NCBI GenBank assembly: GCA_964586865.1
Contig: CAZPJM010000001.1
Coordinates: 11,378 to 75,377, forward strand
Length of the DNA stretch: 64,000 bases
Origin: REDI01 sp964586865
GTDB taxonomy: Bacteria > Myxococcota_A > UBA796 > GCA-2862545
Reading direction: 5' to 3'
The translations under genes were made by a program, and so were the position numbers. The notes beneath the pieces were generated by a model. The model was not told where the DNA came from and searched no databases. It saw nothing but the letters and a program-made list of their open reading frames with translations. Below, one piece after another: positions 1-8,544 of this stretch; position 1 is the first letter of the stretch, and the number at the start of each line of letters is the position of its first letter.

Positions 1-129
1 GGCCACCCGGGCCTCCCCCCGGGCCTCGACCAGCCAGACCTCGGCCTCCTTGCCGCTGAGCAGCGGCCGCAGGACCCCGTCGATGACCCCGTGGTCGAGC
101 AGCGGCTGCAGCCGCTCGCGTCCACCCAT
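1..129 (-). CDS. RIO-like protein kinase, N-terminal fragment
   Basis: Only the first 43 codons lie in the window; the gene runs off the left edge. The ATG at 129 is preceded on the minus strand by GGGAGG with a 6-base spacer. The peptide contains DGVLRPLLSGKEAEVWLV, which matches the start of RIO-family kinases and related ABC1/RIO-like atypical kinases, where the SGKEA segment forms the flexible nucleotide-binding loop. It lies 111 bases downstream of the Ser/Thr kinase gene on the same strand, so it could be the last gene of that operon. The catalytic residues lie outside the window, so activity cannot be judged. Confidence 0.6.
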   Translation of the reverse strand, partial: MGGRERLQPLLDHGVIDGVLRPLLSGKEAEVWLVEARGEARVA

Positions 130-240
130 GCTGGCGCCTCCCTGCCCCCGGTGCTGACCAGGGACGCCGCCGCCCATAACGCCGTGCGAGGGGCCGGGCG
201 CCCCGTCGCCGCCGGCGGGGGCGGACCGGCCCCGGCACCC

Positions 241-3075
241 TCACTCCCAGCGCACCGGACGGGCCGCCCGAAGGCCCACGTCGTAGGCGCGGTAGCCCTC
301 GGCATAGAGGGTGTAGCGGTCGGCGCTCCGGGCGTGGTCGACGGTGGCCCGGAAGCCCCCGCCCCGGAAGACCCGCGGGGCCCTGGCCGGGGCGCGCCTG
401 GCCCCGGTGCCGGGCGCCACGGGCAGGTCGTAGGCCCCATACCGGTCCAGGCACCACTCCCAGACATTGCCCGCCATGTCGTACAGGCCGAAGGCGTTGG
501 GTCGCAGGCTGCCCCCCGGGGCATGCACCAGGTGGCCGTCCTCCAGGAAGGCCTCGTAGCGCCAGCTCTCGGGCCCCTCGTGGTCGCGCGCCCAGCGATC
601 GGCCAGGTTGGCGTAGCCCTGGAGGGAGGCCGGGTCGTCGCCGGTCGCGAAGACCGTGTCGGTCCCCGCCCGGGCGGCGTACTCCCACTGGACCTCGGTG
701 GGCAGGGTCAGCCCCACCCGGCGCATGACCTCGGTGGCCTCGGCCCATCGCACCTGCTCCACCGGGTGGGTCGGGCCCACCACCCTGGGCCCCACCTCGC
801 GGCCGATGGGGTAGGCGGAGGGGTTCTCGCCGGTGATGCGGAGCCACTGGTCCTGGGTGAGCTCGTGCCGCCCCAGGAAGAAGGGCTCGAGGCGCACGGT
901 GTGGACCGGCCCCTCTCGGGGGCTCGCCCCGGGATCGTCGTGGACCGGATCGCCGGGTGCGGCGCCGATGCTGGCCTCGCCGCCGGGGAGCAGGACCAGG
1001 ACCACCCCGCGCCCCGGGGCGGCGGCGCGTGGATCCGCGGCGTCGGGAGGAGGCGGGTCGCCCGAGAGGAGGTGCACGAAGGTCTGCAGGCCCGTCTCGG
1101 GGTCGGGGCCCAGGGGCACGAGGCCAAGCTGGGGCGGGAGATCGAAGCCGTAGCGGGGGTCCCGGGCCACCGCCTCCCGGGCGCGGGCCCAGGCCTCGGC
1201 GGGCTCCTCCAGGCTCCGGCGCCGCAGGGTGCGGGCGATCTGAAGGCGCCCCTGCATGTCGGGGATGCCCTCCGTCTCCAGCCGCTCCAGGCGCTCCACC
1301 AGCTCGGAGAGCAGCTCCCGGCGCCACGCCGCCGCCGCGGGCTCCTGGGGACGGGGCGCGCCCAGGGCCTCGAGGGCATCCCGATGCAGGCTCCGGTCCG
1401 CCAGGAGCGCCCGGGCCCGCGCCACCCAGTCCTCCATGGCGGGCACCCGGTCGGGGGTGGCCGGATGGAGCCGGTCGGCCTCGGCCTCCAGGGTGCGAGC
1501 GCGCTTGTCGTCGGCCAGGCGGAGGACCTCGCCGTAGCGGGCATCGGCCAGCCGCGCGGCCTCCTGGGCCTGCTGCCGGGCGCCCTCCACCAACACGAAG
1601 GCACCGGCCACCGTCCCCACCAGCACCAAGGCGAGCCCGCCCAGGCCCCACCGCTGCCAGCGGGCCGTGCGGACCGCTCGGGAGCGCTCCGCCCGCACCC
1701 GCCCCGCCCGCTCCGCCAGCCGCGGCCGATCCGGGTGCTCGGGCGGGAGCTGGCGGATCTGGACCTCGGCCAGCCCCACCTCGCCCCGGTCCAGGGCCCG
1801 ACGCGCCAGGTGGAGGCGGGCATCGGCGGCCAGATTGTCCACCACGGGGTTGTCGGGCCACAGCACCCCCGCCTGCTGCACCGCACCGACCAGCTCGAGA
1901 AGCTGCTCGTCGGGGCCCTCGTCGCCGGCGGTGGGCGACGGGGCCAGGCCGGCCAGGTGGGCCTCGAGGCGACGCAGGGTGCGCCGGGCCTGGGCGGTGA
2001 TCCGCCGGCTCTCCCGGGTGTCCAGCCAGTGCTGGAGCCGGTCGCGGAGCACCGCGGCGCTGGCCGGGCGCCGGGCCGGATCCGGGTCCAGGGCCTCCCG
2101 GACCAGCGCCGCCAGGCCGGGCTCCACATCTTCGGGGAGCGGCTCCACCTCGCCGGCGGCGGCCGCCTCCACGATCTGCCGGGCATGGGCGCCGCGGCGG
2201 GGGGGCATCCCGGTGAGGAGCTCGTGGAGGATGGCGCCCAGCAGGTAGACGTCCGAGGCCGGGCCCAGCGCAGCCCCATCTCCCCGGGCCAGCTCGGGGG
2301 GCATGTAGGCAGGGGTGCCGAAGGGGGCGATGACCTCGCGGGCCCGTGGGAGCCCGGGCTCGTCGGCCCAGCCGGCCTCGTCCATGACGACCCCGCACCC
2401 CCAGTCGGTCACGAAGACCTCGCCGAAGTCGCCGAGCATCACGTTGGCGGGCTTCAGGTCCAGGTGCAGCACCCCGTGGGCGTGGGCGAACGCCACCCCC
2501 TGACAGACCCCCAGCAGGGTCCGCAGCTCGGCCACCAGGTCGAAGGTCTCCTCGCCGCGGGCCTCGGCCAGGTGCTCGGCCCAGGACGCGCCTCGGACCC
2601 GCTTCATGACGAGCGCCGGCGCCCCCTCGAGGGGCACCAGGTCGTGCACCGGCAGGATGTTGGGGTGGTCCAGGGCCCCGGACAGGCGCGCCTCGTGGAC
2701 GAAGGCCCGCTCCCCGCTCCGGTCCCGCACCACCTTGACCGCCACCTCCCGGTCCAGGCTCCGCTGGCGGGCGAGGAAGACACGGGCCACCCCGCCCTCG
2801 CCCAGCACCTCCCCCAGGTCCAGCCCGGCCCGGGCCCCCAGGGTGGCGGTGCCGTGGGGCGCATCGAGCGAGGCCGCGTCCTTGTCGAGCCGCTCGGGGA
2901 CCAGGGTGGTCGCGACCAGGTCCTGCGACAGCCAGGTGAGGCCCCCCGTCTCGGTCCCGGCCTCGGGGGGCCTGTCGGGCGGGTCCGGCGGACGACAGGT
3001 GGCCCCCGGGTCCAGGTCCTCCCAGGTGGCCCCGGCCAGGGTGGTCTGCCAGCGCGCCAGCCAGTCGGTCTGCAT
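241..3075 (-). CDS. Ser/Thr protein kinase fused to a formylglycine-generating-enzyme-like (SUMF1) domain
   Basis: A 944-residue membrane-spanning Hanks-type kinase. From N to C terminus it shows a glycine-rich loop (GEGGVARV, about residue 90), the ATP-binding lysine in VAVKVV (about 112), a catalytic loop HLDLKPANVM (about 205), and DWG in place of DFG (about 224). A long helical linker follows, with one membrane segment (about 475-497), then a SUMF1/FGE-sulfatase domain (about 690-940) with the characteristic GNVWEW and FRGGGF motifs. Kinases with this C-terminal domain are common in Myxococcota and Planctomycetes; the extracellular part probably senses a ligand rather than modifying sulfatases. 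It is the third gene of a tight minus-strand group behind a methyltransferase (9-base gap). The substrate cannot be inferred. Confidence 0.93.
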   Translation of the reverse strand: MQTDWLARWQTTLAGATWEDLDPGATCRPPDPPDRPPEAGTETGGLTWLSQDLVATTLVPERLDKDAASLDAPHGTATLGARAGLDLGEVLGEGGVARVFLARQRSLDREVAVKVVRDRSGERAFVHEARLSGALDHPNILPVHDLVPLEGAPALVMKRVRGASWAEHLAEARGEETFDLVAELRTLLGVCQGVAFAHAHGVLHLDLKPANVMLGDFGEVFVTDWGCGVVMDEAGWADEPGLPRAREVIAPFGTPAYMPPELARGDGAALGPASDVYLLGAILHELLTGMPPRRGAHARQIVEAAAAGEVEPLPEDVEPGLAALVREALDPDPARRPASAAVLRDRLQHWLDTRESRRITAQARRTLRRLEAHLAGLAPSPTAGDEGPDEQLLELVGAVQQAGVLWPDNPVVDNLAADARLHLARRALDRGEVGLAEVQIRQLPPEHPDRPRLAERAGRVRAERSRAVRTARWQRWGLGGLALVLVGTVAGAFVLVEGARQQAQEAARLADARYGEVLRLADDKRARTLEAEADRLHPATPDRVPAMEDWVARARALLADRSLHRDALEALGAPRPQEPAAAAWRRELLSELVERLERLETEGIPDMQGRLQIARTLRRRSLEEPAEAWARAREAVARDPRYGFDLPPQLGLVPLGPDPETGLQTFVHLLSGDPPPPDAADPRAAAPGRGVVLVLLPGGEASIGAAPGDPVHDDPGASPREGPVHTVRLEPFFLGRHELTQDQWLRITGENPSAYPIGREVGPRVVGPTHPVEQVRWAEATEVMRRVGLTLPTEVQWEYAARAGTDTVFATGDDPASLQGYANLADRWARDHEGPESWRYEAFLEDGHLVHAPGGSLRPNAFGLYDMAGNVWEWCLDRYGAYDLPVAPGTGARRAPARAPRVFRGGGFRATVDHARSADRYTLYAEGYRAYDVGLRAARPVRWE

Positions 3076-3084
3076 GCCCCGAGC

Positions 3085-3816
3085 CTACCGCCCCGAGGCG
3101 GGTCGGAGGTGCCCGACCCACAGCCGGGAGGCGGGACCGACGGGCGCCCCGGTGGCATCGCGGGGTGGACCCACCGTCTCCCAGCCCGCCTGGGCCAGCA
3201 GGGCCTCGAGGGCGGCGCGGGGCCGGGCATGGAGGCGAAGGGTGGCGGTGGAGGCCCGCGCCCCGGACACCCGCTCCCGGACCGTCAGGATGCCGGTGGA
3301 AGGCTCGAAGGTGCCCTCGCGGTGGACCATGACCGACCGGCCCTCCACCTCGACCGTGTCGGTGCGCGCCCAGCGGTGGGGTGGAGCCCGGAAGGCGGCG
3401 TGGTCGGTGAGCTCCACATCGAGCAGGAGGCGGCCGTCCGGCCCCACCGCCTGCCGCACCGCACCGAGGGTGGCCAGCAGGGCCTCGTCGTCCAGGAGGG
3501 CCGCCGTGTTGTGCGCCAGGATGGCCGTGCGGAACGGCCCCCGCAGCGGGCCCCGCATGTCGCCCACGGCGACGCGGTCCGGGTCGTGCCCCCTCCGGCC
3601 CAGGCGCTCCCGGGCCGCCTGCACCAGCTCCGGATCCAGGTCGAGCCCGTGGGCATCGACGCCGGCCTCCAGCAGCGCGGCCAGGATCCGCCCCGTCCCA
3701 CAGCCCAGCTCCAGGACCCTCCCCCCCAGGGCCCTCGCCACCGCAGGATAGAACGTCTCCTCCCAGCGGGAGCCCGCCGCCACCCGAGCGTCCTGGTGGA
3801 AGGGTGTCTCGGCCAC
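3085..3816 (-). CDS. class I SAM-dependent methyltransferase
   Basis: A 243-residue protein with a Rossmann-type methyltransferase core. Motif I is VLELGCGTGRIL (about residues 34-45) and the acidic residue that holds the SAM ribose is in GLDLDPELV. The middle of the protein reads as a Methyltransf_25-type domain and the C-terminal half is a small beta-rich extension. The start is a GTG only one base after the stop of the upstream membrane protein gene, and the kinase gene begins 9 bases after this stop, so the three genes are very likely co-transcribed. The substrate (small molecule or protein) is not evident. Confidence 0.82.
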   Translation of the reverse strand: MAETPFHQDARVAAGSRWEETFYPAVARALGGRVLELGCGTGRILAALLEAGVDAHGLDLDPELVQAARERLGRRGHDPDRVAVGDMRGPLRGPFRTAILAHNTAALLDDEALLATLGAVRQAVGPDGRLLLDVELTDHAAFRAPPHRWARTDTVEVEGRSVMVHREGTFEPSTGILTVRERVSGARASTATLRLHARPRAALEALLAQAGWETVGPPRDATGAPVGPASRLWVGHLRPASGR

Positions 3817-3817
3817 G

Positions 3818-4402
3818 TCAGACCTGGTACCGGGACTTGTCGCCGATGTCGAAGTCCATGGGCTGGAGGAGCTTGGCGACGGCCAGGGCCACGAGGACCA
3901 GGCCCACGGCGCCGAACGCCACCAGGAGCCCGACCGGCCAGTCCACCAGCAGGGGCACGAGACCGGCCACCCACAGGACCGGCACCGCCCGCAGCCCCGG
4001 CAGCTTGAAGCAGAAGCGCTCCTTGAGGGCCAGCCCCGAGAGGGTCACCCCGGCGAAGCCGACGCCCGCCGCCTGCAGGGGCTCCACCACCCAGGCCTCG
4101 GGCGGCAGGACGGCGGCCACGAGCTGCAGGGCGAGCCCCACCGGCGCCGCGCTCGCCAGGACCCACCGGATCCGCTTGTCGTACAGGTGGACCGTCGCCG
4201 CCGAGAGGGCCGCCGAGGCCCCGACCAGGGCCCAGACGAGCTGGCCCACCCACCAGGGCGGGAAGAGCTGGCCCACCCGGAGCCCCGCCACCACCGCCAC
4301 CCCGATGCACGACAGGCCCGCCAGCAGCAGGCCGGCGCGGTAGAGCCCCACGGTCAGCCCGTCGAAGGCATCCATGTCGGGGCGGTGGTCGGGGTCGGCC
4401 AT
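3818..4402 (-). CDS. multi-pass membrane protein, DUF2301-like
   Basis: A 194-residue protein with about six hydrophobic helices between residues 18 and 182. The segments ALSAATVHLYDKRIRWVL and GLALKERFCFK resemble the DUF2301 family of predicted integral membrane proteins, whose function is unknown; the match is from memory of the family pattern. It is the first gene of a minus-strand operon and its stop codon lies one base before the GTG of the methyltransferase. An internal Met at residue 9 is an alternative start. No ligand-binding motif is visible. Confidence 0.65.
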   Translation of the reverse strand: MADPDHRPDMDAFDGLTVGLYRAGLLLAGLSCIGVAVVAGLRVGQLFPPWWVGQLVWALVGASAALSAATVHLYDKRIRWVLASAAPVGLALQLVAAVLPPEAWVVEPLQAAGVGFAGVTLSGLALKERFCFKLPGLRAVPVLWVAGLVPLLVDWPVGLLVAFGAVGLVLVALAVAKLLQPMDFDIGDKSRYQV

Positions 4403-4439
4403 GCGCGGGCCCTATCCCGTCCACCCGGGTCTCCGCGCC

Positions 4440-6308
4440 TCACTGGGGCGGGGGGACGCACCCCTCGGCCATGCAGAGCAGGGTGACCGTGCCGTCCAGG
4501 TCCTCCCGACCGCCAGAGGCCCCGTGGACGTCGAGGGGCACGTTCTCGGTGTCCCCATCGCCGAACGTGACGTCCTCCAGCCCGAGGGCCATCCGGTAGT
4601 CCACCGCGCCGCTCGAGCTCTCGTCCGTGAGGACCGTGTTCCCCTCGATGCGGCCGCCGAGGATGAGGGTCCCCTCGGAGAAGGCCATGAGGCAGGCCCC
4701 GCTCCCCGCCGAGGTGTTGTCCACGCAGGTCAGGTCCGAGAGCTCGAGCACCGTGGTGAGGCCGTTGGAGAAGAGCCCCCCGCCCCGACCGGCGGTGGCC
4801 GTGTTGCCCGTGAAGGTGAGGTCCGACAGGGTCATGGCCTCCCGGGTGCTGACAAAGGCGCCCCCGCCTTCGCCGATGGCGGTGTTGTCCTCGAAGACCA
4901 CCTCTTCCAGGGTGAGCGGCTGGTTGGCGTCCGACATCGCGAGGCCGCCACCCCGGTTGCCCGTGTTGCCCACGAAGGTGCTCCGGCGGATGGCGGTCCG
5001 CTCGTTCAGCGTCCCCGAGCCGGTGATGGAGACGGCTCCGCCCAAGACGGAGAGATCGGTCCGGGTGCCCGTGTTGTTGCGGAAGGTGCTGTCCTCGATG
5101 GTCAGGTCGGCGAAGAGCCGCGTCCGGATGGCGGCCCCGGCGTCGGCCACGTTGTCCTCGAAGGTGCAGCCCGAGATGACCGCCTGCCCGGACCCGTCGA
5201 TGCTCGTGAGCTGCACCGCCGAGGCCGAGGCGCCGCGGAAGGTGCTGTCGGTCAGGGTCACCACCACGTCGCCCTCGGCCAGGACCTGGCCCTGCCCATT
5301 GGCCGTGCCGACGGCCTCCGAGTCCTCGACGGTGAGGCTGGCACTGCCCAGGGCCGCCGAGACGGCGCCCAGCACGCCGCGCTCGGTGCGCACCCGCCGC
5401 AGGGTGAGGCTCGAGAGGCTGTAGGCCAGGACGTCCACGTCGGTGGCCTGCACGTCCTCGATGACCACCGAGGCCGTCGGGGTGCCGTAGACGCCGCCCA
5501 CCATGGCGTCACGGTCGCCGACGATCCGGCTGTCGGACAGGGTGAGGGTGCCCTGGTTCGCCTCCATGAGGATGCCCCGCACGCCCGTCATGTCCAGCCC
5601 GGACAGATCGGCGGTGCCGCCCACGTCCCCCATGGACAGCAGGCTGTCGACCCCGGTGCCGGTCAGGCCCCGCACCGTCAGGTCCATCGCCCCCGCCTCC
5701 CAGTGGATGACCGGCCGCGTCGTGCCCGTGTCGGGGGCCGTGTGGACGAGGGAGACGTCCTCCAGCACCAGGGCCCCCCCGTCGACGCTGAAGGCGTGGA
5801 GGCCCGAGGTCTCGATGGCCAGGCCCCGCACCGTGACCGTGGCGTCGGGACCCACGCGCACCGGGGTCACCGTGTCCACAGCGAGCGTGGCGTCGTGCCC
5901 CACCAGGGTCAGGTCGACCGCCGCCTCGACCGAGGCGCTCCAGGGTCCGCCGCACAGGTGGAGCTCCCCGGGCGCCGCGGCCGACCAGGCGACCTGATCG
6001 CCCGTGAGCTGGGTCGTGACGTCGGTGGGGGCCCCATCGACATCGTAGAGGGTGGCCAGGGTGCCCTCATCGCCCCCCGAGCAGTCGCTGTCGATGCCAT
6101 CGCACCACTCGGGGGCTCCGGGATAGACGTCCGGGTCGTTGTCGTCGCAGTCGGCAGCGGCCGTGACCCCGTCGCCGTCGGCGTCCGCATCCGGATCCAC
6201 CGCCTCGTCGGTGTCGTCATCCCCCGGGCTGTCATCGCCCGGGTCGGAGCCGTCCCCGCAGCCGAGGATGGCGAGGGGGATCAGATAGAGCAGCAGGGTG
6301 GTGCGCAT
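4440..6308 (-). CDS. parallel beta-helix repeat lipoprotein with MopE-type metal-binding motif
   Basis: A 622-residue cell-surface lipoprotein. I chose the ATG at 6308 because it gives a short lipoprotein signal (MRTTLLLYLIPLAILGC) with lipobox LAILGC; an upstream in-frame ATG at 6341 would bury the signal. An acidic low-complexity linker follows, then one MopE-type Asp-rich motif (DCDDNDPDVYPGAPEWCDG, about residues 53-72). The remaining ~500 residues are repeats of the type 'leDvtFegN' (GNTGNRGGGLAMSD, EDNTAIGEGGGAF), typical of right-handed parallel beta-helix (polymorphic outer membrane-like) proteins. It probably has an adhesive or carbohydrate-binding role, but this is inference. It lies 110 bases downstream of the sigma-54 regulator on the same strand. 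Confidence 0.85.
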   Translation of the reverse strand: MRTTLLLYLIPLAILGCGDGSDPGDDSPGDDDTDEAVDPDADADGDGVTAAADCDDNDPDVYPGAPEWCDGIDSDCSGGDEGTLATLYDVDGAPTDVTTQLTGDQVAWSAAAPGELHLCGGPWSASVEAAVDLTLVGHDATLAVDTVTPVRVGPDATVTVRGLAIETSGLHAFSVDGGALVLEDVSLVHTAPDTGTTRPVIHWEAGAMDLTVRGLTGTGVDSLLSMGDVGGTADLSGLDMTGVRGILMEANQGTLTLSDSRIVGDRDAMVGGVYGTPTASVVIEDVQATDVDVLAYSLSSLTLRRVRTERGVLGAVSAALGSASLTVEDSEAVGTANGQGQVLAEGDVVVTLTDSTFRGASASAVQLTSIDGSGQAVISGCTFEDNVADAGAAIRTRLFADLTIEDSTFRNNTGTRTDLSVLGGAVSITGSGTLNERTAIRRSTFVGNTGNRGGGLAMSDANQPLTLEEVVFEDNTAIGEGGGAFVSTREAMTLSDLTFTGNTATAGRGGGLFSNGLTTVLELSDLTCVDNTSAGSGACLMAFSEGTLILGGRIEGNTVLTDESSSGAVDYRMALGLEDVTFGDGDTENVPLDVHGASGGREDLDGTVTLLCMAEGCVPPPQ

Positions 6309-6418
6309 GAGGCCTCCAGGCCCCTGCGACCTACCGGGCACCGCCCCGGTCGGGACCCTTCCCAGGTCTCACCGGGCCCCGCCGAGGCCGATCACCACGG
6401 ACCCGTGGGCCAGCGCGG

Positions 6419-8347
6419 TCAGGCGAGCCCGTGCTTGCGCATCATCCGGTAGACGGTGGAGCGGGCCACGCCGAGAGCCCGGGCGGCGGCGCTCACATTG
6501 CCCCGGGCCGCGTCGAGGGCCCGCTGCAGGGCGTGGGCCTCGGCCTGGGCCATGGAGGGGGCGCCGGCGCGGGCCGAGGGCTCCGGGGAGGGGCCGGCCT
6601 GGGCAGACCCGGGCGCGGCCACGGTGGGCGGCAGGTGCCAGGGCTCGAGCGTCGCTTCGTCGCCGGCCAGGACCAGGGCGTGGTGCAGCGCCATGCGCAG
6701 CTCCCGCACATTGCCCGGCCAGGCGAAGCCGTCGATCCGTTCGAGGGCCGCGGGGGAGAGCCGCGGCACCCGGGTACGACCCAGCTCCCGCGCCAGGTCC
6801 GCGAGCAGGGCCCGGCACAGGGCCGCCCGATCCTCCCGCTCCCGCACCGCGGGCAGGGTCAGGGCCACCCCCCGGATCCGGTAGAAGAGGTCGGCGCGGA
6901 AGGTGCCGTCCTGGACCATGGCGGGCAGGTCGCGGCAGGTGGCACAGACGAGCCGCACATCGGCCCGACGGGGGGTGGCCTCGCCCACCCGGTGGTAGCT
7001 GCCGTCCTCGAGGAAGCGCAGGAGCAGGGCCTGGAGGGCCGCCGGCATCTCGGCCACCTCGTCGAGGAAGAGGGTGCCGCCGTCGGCCAGGGCGATGCGG
7101 CCGTCGCGGCCCGCGGTGTCGGCGCCCGTGAAGGCGCCCGGGGCATAGCCGAAGAGCTCGCTCTGGAGGAGGCTCGGGGTGAGGGCCGCACAGTTCACCG
7201 GCACGAAGGCCCGCTCGGCGCGGGGACCCGCCCGGTGGATGGCCCGGGCGAGCAGCTCCTTGCCCGTGCCGGTCTCGCCGAGGAGCAGCACGGGGAGGGT
7301 GGAGGGGGCGACCCGCGCGGCCTGGGCGCGGATCTTCACCAGGCCGGGATCATCCCCCACCAGGGCGGCGAAGGCCGGGGAGGTCCCCGCGGGACGACGC
7401 CGGGGCGGGACCGGGGTGGCCGTGAGCACCACCAGCCAGGCCACCACGCGGCCATCGGCGTGCACCGGCTCCACCTCGAGGCCGCGCAGGCGGACCTGAC
7501 CGCGGGCGGCGGCCCGCAGGGAATCGGCGCTGACATCCAAGACCCGGGAGACGGGCACCCGGGCCCGAACCACGTCGGTGCCGCCGGCGTAGGTGGGTCC
7601 GAGGGCCAGCCCCCGGTCCAGGGCCGCCCGGTTGGCGTGGCTGATCCGCCCATCCACGCCCACCAGCACCGCCGGATCCCGGAGCCGCCCCAGCAGGCGC
7701 TCCACCAGGGCACCATCGGCACGGGCCAGCGTGGCGATGCGCAGGGCCTCCTCCAGGGCCCGGGCCGCCGAGAGGACCGCCGCCCCGGCCAGGGGATCGG
7801 CCCGCTCGACGAAGGAGGTGGCGTCCAGCACGCCCACCAGCTCGCCCCACGGGTCGCGGACGGGTGCCGCGTAGCAGACGAGGCCGTGGTGGGGGCGGGC
7901 GAAGTGGGCCGCGCCGCGCACGGCCACCGCCCGCTGCTCGGCCAGGGCGGTGCCGATGGCGTTGGTGCCCCGCGTGGGCTCGTCCCAGGCCGCGCCAGGC
8001 TGGAGACGCACCCGCCGGGCTGTGTCGGCGAAGCCGCCCCCGGCGCGCTGATCCACCACCACCCCGTGACGATCGGCGAACAGCAGGGTGAAGTCCCGGG
8101 CCTCGAACACGCCGAGGGTGGGCGCCAGGACGTCGTCCAGCAGACGGAGGATCGGATCGATGGCCTCGCGGTGTCGACGGAGGGTGCCCTCCGTGACAAG
8201 GGGCTCCGCGGACGGGCCCTCCGGCGGCGCGCCCGCCAGGTGGCTGCGCAGCCAGCGCGGGCGCAGCGGGTCCGGGGCCTCCTCGGGGCAGGCGGCCAGC
8301 CGCTCCCAGGACGCCGGGTCCTCGAGGGCCAGGTCGATCCACGTCAC
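6419..8347 (-). CDS. acoR: sigma-54-dependent transcriptional activator, AcoR family
   Basis: A 642-residue enhancer-binding protein. The N-terminal half carries GAF and PAS-like sensor regions (HHGLVCYAAPVRDPWGELVG is typical of AcoR-type GAF domains). The AAA+ domain has Walker A GETGTGKE (about residue 359), the sigma-54-contacting loop GAFTGAD (about 407), and Walker B TLFLDEVAEM. The C terminus is a Fis-type helix-turn-helix (NVSAAARALGVARSTVYRMM). Frame is open further upstream, but protein similarity begins near the GTG at 8347 (MTWIDLALED). It is transcribed divergently from an aldehyde dehydrogenase gene with a near-consensus -24/-12 promoter, so it very likely activates that operon in response to an alcohol, aldehyde or acetoin-like effector. 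The symbol is by family resemblance. Confidence 0.88.
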   Translation of the reverse strand: MTWIDLALEDPASWERLAACPEEAPDPLRPRWLRSHLAGAPPEGPSAEPLVTEGTLRRHREAIDPILRLLDDVLAPTLGVFEARDFTLLFADRHGVVVDQRAGGGFADTARRVRLQPGAAWDEPTRGTNAIGTALAEQRAVAVRGAAHFARPHHGLVCYAAPVRDPWGELVGVLDATSFVERADPLAGAAVLSAARALEEALRIATLARADGALVERLLGRLRDPAVLVGVDGRISHANRAALDRGLALGPTYAGGTDVVRARVPVSRVLDVSADSLRAAARGQVRLRGLEVEPVHADGRVVAWLVVLTATPVPPRRRPAGTSPAFAALVGDDPGLVKIRAQAARVAPSTLPVLLLGETGTGKELLARAIHRAGPRAERAFVPVNCAALTPSLLQSELFGYAPGAFTGADTAGRDGRIALADGGTLFLDEVAEMPAALQALLLRFLEDGSYHRVGEATPRRADVRLVCATCRDLPAMVQDGTFRADLFYRIRGVALTLPAVREREDRAALCRALLADLARELGRTRVPRLSPAALERIDGFAWPGNVRELRMALHHALVLAGDEATLEPWHLPPTVAAPGSAQAGPSPEPSARAGAPSMAQAEAHALQRALDAARGNVSAAARALGVARSTVYRMMRKHGLA

Positions 8348-8383
8348 CTTGTGACCGTGCCGGATCGCCCCGGAAACGACAAG

Positions 8384-8403
8384 GTGCGAAGACCGCTTCG
8401 CAC
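8384..8403. promoter_or_regulatory. perfect inverted repeat, candidate activator site 1
   Basis: GTGCGAAG-ACCG-CTTCGCAC: 8-base perfect arms with a 4-base spacer, lying 37 bases inside the divergent region from the regulator start and about 92 bases upstream of the -24 element. Position and symmetry fit an upstream activating sequence for the Fis-type DNA-binding domain of the adjacent activator, or an autoregulatory site. Binding is inferred only. Confidence 0.45.
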
Positions 8404-8448
8404 TGTTGCAGGCTCGGACGATCCGTCGCGGACCGCGTCGGTGGATCC

Positions 8449-8465
8449 TGTCGCGCCGCGCGACA
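8449..8465. promoter_or_regulatory. perfect inverted repeat, candidate activator site 2
   Basis: TGTCGCG-CCG-CGCGACA: 7-base perfect arms with a 3-base spacer, about 30 bases upstream of the -24 element of the aldehyde dehydrogenase promoter. A TGT...ACA dyad at this distance is plausible for an AcoR-type enhancer, although the spacing to the promoter is short for a looping activator. Inferred only. Confidence 0.4.
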
Positions 8466-8494
8466 CCCCCACGGTGCCCCGCCGATCCTCGTGG

Positions 8495-8510
8495 TGGAAC
8501 GGCGCTTGCT
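8495..8510 (+). promoter_or_regulatory. sigma-54 (-24/-12) promoter of the aldehyde dehydrogenase operon
   Basis: TGGAACG-GCGC-TTGCT matches the sigma-54 consensus TGGCACG-N4-TTGCW at all but one position and keeps the invariant GG-N10-GC spacing (GG at 8496-8497, GC at 8508-8509). Transcription should start near 8521, leaving a ~24-base leader with the GGAGG ribosome site before the ATG at 8545. The divergently encoded sigma-54 activator supports the call. Confidence 0.75.
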
Positions 8511-8544
8511 CCAGCCCGGGGCCCAACCACCCCAGGAGGGCACC

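Noticed and set aside
91..4008. A 1305-codon open frame on the plus strand
   Set aside because: It is the antisense shadow of the kinase and methyltransferase genes: low-complexity Gly/Pro/Arg/His composition with no motifs, while the minus strand has clear kinase and SUMF1 domains and ribosome sites.
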